Assembly (NCBI GenBank): GCA_002364245.1
Contig: DEXR01000052.1
Span: 95,426-111,018, forward strand
Source of the DNA: Flavobacteriaceae bacterium UBA3179
Lineage (GTDB): Bacteria > Bacteroidota > Bacteroidia > Flavobacteriales > Flavobacteriaceae
Length of the DNA: 15,593 nt
Reading direction: 5' to 3'
The first letter of the stretch is position 1. Each line of letters begins with the position of its first letter. Under the pieces are notes generated by a model. The model searched no databases and was not told where the DNA came from. It worked only from the letters and a program-made list of their open reading frames with translations. This document shows positions 6,868 to 14,215 of the stretch, in pieces. Both the position numbers and the translations under genes were made by a program.

Positions 6868-9240
6868 ATGAAAACACAAAGCAGTGAATTTCCTTTAAAG
6901 GTGCAAGTAAGCTTCAGTAAGCTTTTTAACAAGTATCGCGCTCACCTAGATGATCCTCAAAGAATGATTAGGGATCGTGCAAAAGCTGTTTTGGAAATTG
7001 CTGATAAGTATCCTATTCTAGAAGAAGGTATTACTACCAAGGCTGAATTTGAGAAATATGATGAACAAATCGACATTGTTCTAGATGAGCTGTTTTCCTC
7101 CTTATTGCAGGAAAATGAAATAAAACTGGCCACCATCCCTTTTCAGGAATTTGTTTTCAAATCATCTAAACGGTATAAGGATATCCTTGCTGCAGCTGGT
7201 GAGGAATATACACCGCAGCTTACCAATTTTGACGATGATTATACATACATAATGAGCTGTAGCATTATTTTAAATGTATATTATGGCTATAATGTAGATT
7301 TTAAGAACCCATTATACTATAAAATACCAGATGCCGAAGGCGTTAACCATACGTACCGTATTTTGTACAATGGGGATTTTGTGGATCTTATACCAACTGA
7401 TAAAGCAAAAGATATTACTAAAGAAGATGTTGAAGAGCTCTTGGACGGCTTTGATAATATTGCGCTTTGGAAAGAAAAATTCCCTCCCGGAAGTTGGATT
7501 TTTAAAGGGTTCGTAATCGCGAATATGTTTGATGTTACTTTAGATGCATCTATCTCCGACTTTAAATCTCACTTGTTACGTAATAATCCTGAAACTGAAA
7601 ATAGCACTAAGACGTTTGAATCTATTTTCAAATCTATTTTTCAGCTACAAGATTTAAAAATTGGATTTTCAGAGTTTAATGAAGAGGATCAACTGTTCGA
7701 AAAATTTATTTTTAAGGATGTTGAAAGCTTTATTTTAAATGATAAAGATAAGCAACATTGCCAAACAGCACTATGTGATGCTTCATACTATAAGCTGTTT
7801 AAGCAAAAAGAATTTTATTGTATATCAAATGTACCAAAGTACCGTAAACTATATCCTGAAAATGTTTTATACAAAAAGCTACAGGACCAAGGTATTAAAA
7901 GTGCCATTTTAGCATCCATAGTAAATAAGGAAGATAAAGTATTAGGTATTTTAGAGCTTGTTTCACCTAACATCAACGATCTTAACTCTATAAATGCCAA
8001 TAAGCTGCATACTATTATGCCGTTTTTAGTAGATTCGGTAGTTCGTGGAAAAAAACAAATAGAAAATAAACTTGAATTGATCATTCAAGATGAATGTACT
8101 TCATTGCACCCTAGCGTACATTGGAAATTTAGAAAAGAAGCCAAACGATATTTAAATTCCATTACCCAAGGAAACCCTACGTATTTTAGAGAAGTTGTTT
8201 TTGAGGATGTACACCCGCTATATGGACAAATTGATGTAAAAGGTTCTTCGGAAGCTAGAAATAATGCAACCATTAAGGATTTAATACTTCAGCTGAAGCA
8301 AATCAAGGAAATTATAAAAAAAATAAACAACTTAGAGCCGCTTCCTATTTATGAGCATTTAGAATTTAGGATTTCAAATTACCTTAAAGAGCTTAAAGAA
8401 GGCTTACAGGTGGATAGCGAGCGCCAAGTACTAAAGTTCTTGCGCACTGAAATAATCCCACTTTTTAAGCATTTAAGTAGTAAAAGTGAAAACCTAGAGA
8501 ATTTAATTAAAGACTACCATGAACAAGTAGATGATAATAGCGGTTTAATTTATAAGTACCGTAAAGATTACGATGACGCTGTAATGACTATCAATAAGCG
8601 TATGGCTTCAATAATCGATAAAAAACAAATAGAAGCTCAAAAAATGTACCCGCATTATTTTGAACGATTTAAAACCGATGGGGTAGAGCATAACCTGTAT
8701 ATAGGCGAAGCAATTACTAAACATAAAAGCTTTAACAAGGTTTATTTATATAACTTGAGGCTATGGCAACTACAGGTGATGTGCGAAATGGAAAACAGTT
8801 ATTACAAGCTTAAAGAACAGTTGCCTGTACAGTTAAATGTAGCTTCAATGATTTTGGCATTTAATGGTTCGTTGTCGCTTCGGTTTAGAATGGACGAAAA
8901 ACGTTTTGATGTTGATGGAACGTATAACGCCCGCTACGAAGTTGTAAAAAAACGAGTTGATAAAGCAAATATCAAAGGCACAGAAGAACGCGTAACTCAA
9001 GAAGGTAAAATTGTTATTATTTACTCGCAAAGAGAAGATGAAAAAGAGTACTTAAAGTATATATCATTCCTTCAACATAAAAAACAACTTGACAAAGATG
9101 TTGATATTGTAGAGCTTGAAGATTTACAAGGGGTTACAGGCTTAAAAGCCATACGTGTAAGTGTTCTTTACTCTAAAGACAAGGATAATAAAAAAGAATA
9201 CTATACTTATAATGATTTAATTACTGAAATCAACAATTAA
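6868..9240 (+). CDS. GAF-domain-like protein of unknown function, 790 residues
   Basis: The frame can start at a TTG (6862), but the in-frame ATG two codons later is preferred, giving 790 residues. No signal peptide or membrane segment is seen, so it should be cytoplasmic. Residues of about 245-395 look like a GAF domain: a predicted helix-strand pattern ending in GIKSAILASIVNKEDKVLGILELVSP and a closing helix. Just after it (about 443-470) lies FEDVHPLYGQIDVKGSSEARN, a block I recognise from other large bacterial GAF proteins. A long, charged, probably helical region follows (about 470-600), then a C-terminal mixed domain with KIVIIYSQREDEKEYLKYI. No kinase, cyclase, GGDEF/EAL or DNA-binding motif is visible, so any ligand or output is unknown. 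Its stop codon overlaps that of the convergent HD-PycTM gene. The GAF call is moderate; function is not assigned. Confidence 0.7.
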   Translation: MKTQSSEFPLKVQVSFSKLFNKYRAHLDDPQRMIRDRAKAVLEIADKYPILEEGITTKAEFEKYDEQIDIVLDELFSSLLQENEIKLATIPFQEFVFKSSKRYKDILAAAGEEYTPQLTNFDDDYTYIMSCSIILNVYYGYNVDFKNPLYYKIPDAEGVNHTYRILYNGDFVDLIPTDKAKDITKEDVEELLDGFDNIALWKEKFPPGSWIFKGFVIANMFDVTLDASISDFKSHLLRNNPETENSTKTFESIFKSIFQLQDLKIGFSEFNEEDQLFEKFIFKDVESFILNDKDKQHCQTALCDASYYKLFKQKEFYCISNVPKYRKLYPENVLYKKLQDQGIKSAILASIVNKEDKVLGILELVSPNINDLNSINANKLHTIMPFLVDSVVRGKKQIENKLELIIQDECTSLHPSVHWKFRKEAKRYLNSITQGNPTYFREVVFEDVHPLYGQIDVKGSSEARNNATIKDLILQLKQIKEIIKKINNLEPLPIYEHLEFRISNYLKELKEGLQVDSERQVLKFLRTEIIPLFKHLSSKSENLENLIKDYHEQVDDNSGLIYKYRKDYDDAVMTINKRMASIIDKKQIEAQKMYPHYFERFKTDGVEHNLYIGEAITKHKSFNKVYLYNLRLWQLQVMCEMENSYYKLKEQLPVQLNVASMILAFNGSLSLRFRMDEKRFDVDGTYNARYEVVKKRVDKANIKGTEERVTQEGKIVIIYSQREDEKEYLKYISFLQHKKQLDKDVDIVELEDLQGVTGLKAIRVSVLYSKDKDNKKEYYTYNDLITEINN

Positions 9241-10445
9241 GACATTCTAGAACCGCCTAAATAGAAAGATATTGCGAAAGCTAATATCGATATAATAGTT
9301 CCTGTAACAAATATGGTATAGGTCCATCTTAAAATACGATATTTACGATCTAATACCTTACCTAAAAAGTACAAATCTTTGGTTAATGCAGTATAAACGT
9401 AATCACGGTCTTTTAATAATTCTTCCATAGCCCATTCGTATTCTTGAAGTTCCATACGGTGGAAATTTCCGAAGAAAGCCAGATTTACACTTTTATTGTC
9501 AACATCCTCTTTAGTAAACTCACCTCTAGTAACATTAGGCCGCGTGGCAATTACTGATAAAATCATCGTCACGGCACTGAAAATTACAAAGATTGCTGTT
9601 GGTATAATTAAATAATCGTTAGATGGGTTATCCAGTTTTGAAAGTAAATTAGAAAGCACTAACGAGATAATAATAGCATTTACCGAAAGCAATATATTCG
9701 CTTTAGTATCAGCTATGTCGCTCAGTTTAATATGGTTACGTAAAGCCGTTCTATAGAAAGTCTGAATACCACGATCTACACTTTTATCTTTGTATTTAGC
9801 CTTTAATTTTGCTTTAACTTCCTCTTTCTTTATTTTCTTTTTAATCTTTTTGTTCTTACTTATTAAATCGGCCAAGTTTTCTTGCTTTGTATTTTGCCAA
9901 TTGTTTAAAGCATAAGAAGTATAAAATTTGTGTTTATTTATAAGAAGATCGATGTTTTCATCACGCCATTCTTGTGGAGTATAATTTTTAATATTCTGGG
10001 CAATGTATTCTTGCCTTAAAAATTCGCTGGCCTCTTCAAAGTAGTCTTTTCCAAAATGGGACGAGTCTGCATCACGCATAATCTCTTCCAGATGATCTTT
10101 TGGAGTTGTGTTTTTAAACTTGGTTGCCATGATGCATTTTTCAACCCCATCGATAATATCTTTCTCAACATCTTTAGATTCCAGAAATTCACGTGCAATT
10201 TTCACACTCTCTTCTTCGTGGCCTTCTCGCTTAACAATGTATCCCGTATCGTGCAGTATGGCGGCCAATTTAAGGATGGTAGCATCTTTAACAGAAATTT
10301 GTGAGTCTTCAATAATTTCGTTTATACTTTTATAGACACGTTTTGTGTGCGAATAGTTATGATAAACAAAGGTGTTGGGTAATTTTTCCTTAAAAAGGTT
10401 AAGTACAAAATTATCCGCTGCTTCAATTATATCTTTGTCGCTCAT
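9237..10445 (-). CDS. HD-domain phosphohydrolase fused to PycTM (Pycsar effector-like) membrane domain
   Basis: The protein has 402 residues. Residues 1-190 are an HD metal-dependent phosphohydrolase: YSHTKRVY (His33), ILHDTGY (His65, Asp66), the extra GHEEES (His76) and IMRDADSSHFG (Asp125/Asp127). All expected metal ligands are present. A lysine-rich linker (about 198-222) leads to the second half. This opens with KLSDIADTKANILLSVNA, the signature of the PycTM/DUF5706 membrane domain found in Pycsar anti-phage effectors. Predicted membrane helices are at about 250-269, 279-300 and 373-396. In Pycsar systems such domains respond to cCMP or cUMP and damage the inner membrane. Here no pyrimidine cyclase gene is adjacent, so a housekeeping role or a nucleotide-degrading sensor is equally possible. 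The gene is divergent, across 55 bases (10446-10500), from the tandem outer-membrane proteins and convergent with the GAF-type gene. Confidence 0.85.
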   Translation of the reverse strand: MSDKDIIEAADNFVLNLFKEKLPNTFVYHNYSHTKRVYKSINEIIEDSQISVKDATILKLAAILHDTGYIVKREGHEEESVKIAREFLESKDVEKDIIDGVEKCIMATKFKNTTPKDHLEEIMRDADSSHFGKDYFEEASEFLRQEYIAQNIKNYTPQEWRDENIDLLINKHKFYTSYALNNWQNTKQENLADLISKNKKIKKKIKKEEVKAKLKAKYKDKSVDRGIQTFYRTALRNHIKLSDIADTKANILLSVNAIIISLVLSNLLSKLDNPSNDYLIIPTAIFVIFSAVTMILSVIATRPNVTRGEFTKEDVDNKSVNLAFFGNFHRMELQEYEWAMEELLKDRDYVYTALTKDLYFLGKVLDRKYRILRWTYTIFVTGTIISILAFAISFYLGGSRMS

Positions 10446-10500
10446 AAAATTTCAGTTTTAAATATCCAAATTACTAAAAATACCAAGCTTTAATTTGCTT

Positions 10501-13500
10501 ATGAAAAAAATTAACATCTTTATAACTTTTATCACGGCACTATTGTTTTTCTCTTGTGCAACCTATCAACCCCAATACTCTTCAACCTACCAACCAGATT
10601 CTTTTTCTAGTGACGGGAAAGAAATAGAAAGAACATTTTACTTAATAGGCGATGCCGGCTATATATCAATAGGTGAAACAGAAAAAAACTTAACGCTGCA
10701 AGCCTTTAAAAACTATATAGCTGAAAGAAATACCGAAGATAACAACTTGTTATTTTTGGGCAATAGCTTTTACCCTAAAGGAATGCCGGAAGATGATGGC
10801 CCTGTTAAAGCTGAAGCAAAACAAAAAATTAAAAAACAATTAGAAGCTATAGAAGGTTTTCAAGGAACCGTAAATGTATTACCAGGAAACCTAGACTGGA
10901 AATCTGGTGTCGATGGTCTTGAATTGGAAGAAGACTTGCTGAAAGAAGCTTTAAATTCAGATTCTGTATTAGAACCAAACAACGGGTGTCCGCTGGAAGA
11001 AGTGGAAATCAGTGATTCGGTTCATTTAATAATGATTGACACACAATGGTATATAGAAGAATGGGATAAACACCCAAAAATGAACGATAAGTGCCAGATA
11101 AAAAACCGAGCTAAGTTTTTAGTTGAACTGGAAGGTGAACTTAAAAAAGCAAAGCAAAAAACCATAATCTTAGCGATGCACCACCCATTGTACACCAATG
11201 GTAAAATCGGTGGAAAATATCCTGCTCTAAACCATCTATTACCTGTTCCTGGAGTAGCTTCTTTAATTACACAAGTACGAAGCCAAGGAGCCATTTCCCC
11301 TCAAGATAGATATAATGAAGCTTATAGCGAATTAATGGGGAGAATTGAAGTTTTAGTAAAAGATCATAAAAACCTTGTTTTGGTTTCTGGCCACGACCGT
11401 TCATTGCAATACATTGAAGGGGCTAACGCAAAACAAGTTATTTCGGGCTCTGGCGGAGACGCCACAGCTGCGGCTTTAGGTGAAAACGGAATGTTTTCAT
11501 ATGGTGGACAAGGTTTCAGTAAAGTGACCATTTATAAAGACGGTTCAACTTCAGTTGCCTTTTTTAAGGCTGAAGAAGATGGAAGCTCAACTAAAGTATT
11601 TGAAAAGGAAATTATAGGTCCAGAAAGAGAATATAATATTTCAAAACTACCAAACACCTTTCCTAAAACCGTAAAAGCTGCTGTATATAGCGATAGTCTG
11701 GTAAATAGAAGTGGCTTCTTTAAAACAGTTTGGGGCGACCATTATCGCAAAGTGTACGGCAAAGAAGTATTAGCACCAACAGTAGATTTAGATACTTTAT
11801 ATGGCGGTTTAACAGTTGAACGTGCAGGTGGAGGCCATCAAACGGTGTCTCTAAGGTTAGTGGATAAAGAAGGTCATGATTATAATATGCGAGCGCTAAA
11901 GAAGAGTGCTGTTCAGTTTTTGCAAACCGTAATTCTTAAAAATGAAGTGATTGAGAGCGACTTTAAAAATACATTGCCGGAAGATTTAATCCTCGATTTT
12001 TATACGGCAGCGCATCCCTATGGAGCTTTTGCAATTCCAAAATTGGCCGATGCAGCTAAAGTTTTTCATACTAACCCTAAGTTGTTTTATGTTCCTAAGC
12101 AAAAGGCGCTTGGTAAGTTTAATGAAACCTATGGAGATGAACTGTATATGATCGTTGAACGTCCTGACGAAGAGTATGACGAGGCAATATTTGATTATGC
12201 AGAAGATATCATTAGTACAGATGATGTGTTGGAAGAAATAAGGAAAGACGAAGAAAATAAAATAAACCAGAAAGCATACATCCGTGCTCGAATGTTCGAT
12301 ATGTTAATTGGAGATTGGGACCGTCATAATGACCAGTGGCGATTTGCTTTGCAAGAAGATGAAGACGGAAATAAAATATACACCCCTATCCCAAGGGATA
12401 GAGATCAGGTTTTTGCAAACTTTGATGGCGGATTGTTAGATGCGGTACGTGCTTTATTTAGTACGGCACGTCAGTTTCAAGTGTATGGCCCAGAATTGGA
12501 ACATACCAAATGGTTTAACAGTGCCGGAATAAAATTAGACCGTGCCTTAGCTGAAAACTACGGAAGAGAAGAGTGGATGGCACAAGCCGAATACATTAAA
12601 GAAAATGTAACCGATGAAGTGATTGAACAAGCGTTTAATGACTTGCCAAAAGAAGTGCAAGATGAAACTGCTGAGGAAATTAAAGAAAACCTAAAAGGGA
12701 GACGCGACAATATTGTAAGAATTGCTTCTGAATACTACGATTACTTTTCAAGTCTTCAAATCTTAACGGGTACCGATAAGGATGATATTTTTGAAATTAC
12801 TCGACTTCCTGAAGGAAAAACAAATATTAAGGCGTACAGAATAAAAGATGGTGAAAAAGGTGACCTTATTCTTGACAGAACGTTTACAAAAGACGATACC
12901 AAAGAGCTTTGGGTGTATGGTCTTGATGATGACGATGTTTTTGAAGTAAAAGGAAAAGGTAGCCGTCCTATTTTTATTCGAATTATTGGTGGACAAAATA
13001 ACGACACCTACGATATTGAAAACGGAAGTAGAATAAAGGTTTATGATCAAAAAAGTAAGAAAAACACCATTAAAAATAAAGGTGGGGCTGCTTTTAGAAT
13101 CACGAATAATTACAATTTTAATACCTATGACTATGTAAAAGAGAATAAAACAATTAACCTTTTACTGCCTACGTTTGGTTACAATGCAGATGATGGGTTT
13201 TTAATTGGACTTTCTGATACGTTTACCGTTCACGGTTTCCAAGAAAATCCTTTTAAGCAAAAACACAGTATAAAAGCGGGGTATTATTTTGCTACTGAAA
13301 GCTTTGATATAAATTATAGCGGTGAGTTTGCCAACATTTTTGGGGATTGGAACTTCTTGGTCGAAGGGCATTTCCGTAACCCAAATTTTGCTGAAAACTT
13401 TTTTGGCTTCGGAAATGAAACTATAAATCTTGATTATGAAGAAGATCTTGGTAGAGATTATAACCGAGTGCGTATAGGAAGTTATGGTGGCGCATTAGGA

Positions 13501-14193
13501 ATTAAAAAAGATGGTCGCTACGGAAGCACTTTTGAATTTAAAGCGAAATTTGAAGGCGTTGAAGTAGAAGATACCGACGGTAGGTTTATTTCAGATATTG
13601 GATACCCAGATGTTGAGGAAAGAAAATATTTTGCATCTGCTGAAGGTACATACACCTATGAAAGTTTTGACAATAAAGCTAATCCTGGTAGAGGGATGCA
13701 CGCTAGCTTAACGGCAGGAGGAACTCAAAACATTGATGATAGTGATCGTGTTTTTGGATATTTAATTCCGAAGTTAACTTTTTACAACGCTTTGACAAAA
13801 GACAAAAAAGTGGTTTTAAAAACCAAAGCTGTCGGACACTTTAATGTAGGAAACAACTTTGAATTCTATCAAGGCGCGCAATTGGGTAGAGACTATGGAT
13901 TAAGAGGATATAGAAGAGATCGTTTTACCGGTCGTAGCGCATTAGCTGGAGGAGCAGATTTACGATATAGCTTTAATAGTTTTAGAACAGCAGTGACGCC
14001 TGTACAAATAGGGATATTTGGCGGGTATGATGTGGGTAGAGTTTGGATTCCGAATGATACTTCAGATGTTTGGCATAATAGCTACGGTGGAGGATTTTGG
14101 ATTAATGCTGCCGACTTGTTAAGCGGTACCGTAAATGTTTTTACTTCAGATGAAGGTGTTCAGTTTTCTTTCAAAGTAGCTTTTTCAATGTAA
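10501..14193 (+). CDS. Lipoprotein with degenerate purple-acid-phosphatase domain, kinase-like region and Omp85-like barrel
   Basis: The protein has 1230 residues from ATG 10501 (an upstream in-frame TTG at 10495 is less likely). Residues 1-19 are a signal peptide with lipobox FFSC (Cys19). Residues of about 43-355 match the purple acid phosphatase fold, but three of five motifs are changed: GNSFY at 87-91 for GDxxY, GNLD at 129-132 for GNHE, GHDR at 297-300 for GHxH. GDAG (Asp51) and MHH (227-228) remain. Residues of about 430-640 carry kinase-like motifs (MRALKK at 463-468, MIVERP at 550-555, IGDWDRHNDQW at 603-613, PRDRDQVF at 631-638). Acidic RTX-like repeats lie at about 756-840. From about 885 to the end is an Omp85/BamA-type beta-barrel, with GLRGYRRDRF at 1133-1142 resembling the L6 RGF/Y motif and a C-terminal strand ending FKVAFSM. 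It is probably surface-facing or periplasmic at the outer membrane. The tandem paralogue follows after 22 bases. Confidence 0.85.
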   Translation: MKKINIFITFITALLFFSCATYQPQYSSTYQPDSFSSDGKEIERTFYLIGDAGYISIGETEKNLTLQAFKNYIAERNTEDNNLLFLGNSFYPKGMPEDDGPVKAEAKQKIKKQLEAIEGFQGTVNVLPGNLDWKSGVDGLELEEDLLKEALNSDSVLEPNNGCPLEEVEISDSVHLIMIDTQWYIEEWDKHPKMNDKCQIKNRAKFLVELEGELKKAKQKTIILAMHHPLYTNGKIGGKYPALNHLLPVPGVASLITQVRSQGAISPQDRYNEAYSELMGRIEVLVKDHKNLVLVSGHDRSLQYIEGANAKQVISGSGGDATAAALGENGMFSYGGQGFSKVTIYKDGSTSVAFFKAEEDGSSTKVFEKEIIGPEREYNISKLPNTFPKTVKAAVYSDSLVNRSGFFKTVWGDHYRKVYGKEVLAPTVDLDTLYGGLTVERAGGGHQTVSLRLVDKEGHDYNMRALKKSAVQFLQTVILKNEVIESDFKNTLPEDLILDFYTAAHPYGAFAIPKLADAAKVFHTNPKLFYVPKQKALGKFNETYGDELYMIVERPDEEYDEAIFDYAEDIISTDDVLEEIRKDEENKINQKAYIRARMFDMLIGDWDRHNDQWRFALQEDEDGNKIYTPIPRDRDQVFANFDGGLLDAVRALFSTARQFQVYGPELEHTKWFNSAGIKLDRALAENYGREEWMAQAEYIKENVTDEVIEQAFNDLPKEVQDETAEEIKENLKGRRDNIVRIASEYYDYFSSLQILTGTDKDDIFEITRLPEGKTNIKAYRIKDGEKGDLILDRTFTKDDTKELWVYGLDDDDVFEVKGKGSRPIFIRIIGGQNNDTYDIENGSRIKVYDQKSKKNTIKNKGGAAFRITNNYNFNTYDYVKENKTINLLLPTFGYNADDGFLIGLSDTFTVHGFQENPFKQKHSIKAGYYFATESFDINYSGEFANIFGDWNFLVEGHFRNPNFAENFFGFGNETINLDYEEDLGRDYNRVRIGSYGGALGIKKDGRYGSTFEFKAKFEGVEVEDTDGRFISDIGYPDVEERKYFASAEGTYTYESFDNKANPGRGMHASLTAGGTQNIDDSDRVFGYLIPKLTFYNALTKDKKVVLKTKAVGHFNVGNNFEFYQGAQLGRDYGLRGYRRDRFTGRSALAGGADLRYSFNSFRTAVTPVQIGIFGGYDVGRVWIPNDTSDVWHNSYGGGFWINAADLLSGTVNVFTSDEGVQFSFKVAFSM

Positions 14194-14215
14194 AATAAGA
14201 ATACTATTATTGTGT

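Noticed and set aside
9237..10445. A complete Pycsar anti-phage system
   Set aside because: No nucleotide cyclase is encoded in the window: the GAF-type neighbour shows no cyclase catalytic motif, and the remaining genes have other clear functions.
10490..10497. TTAATTTG as a promoter -7 element for the large tandem gene
   Set aside because: It has a mismatch in the key second base and would start transcription at or after the ATG at 10501.
12301..12420. Reading the kinase-like motifs as proof of an active protein kinase
   Set aside because: Only motif order and spacing support it; no ATP is expected at the outer membrane, and a structure comparison is needed, so it is reported as an inference and not as the gene name.
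14194..14215. Frameshift or split gene between the two tandem proteins
   Set aside because: The first protein ends in a normal barrel C-terminus, and the second begins with its own signal peptide and lipobox, so they are separate genes.
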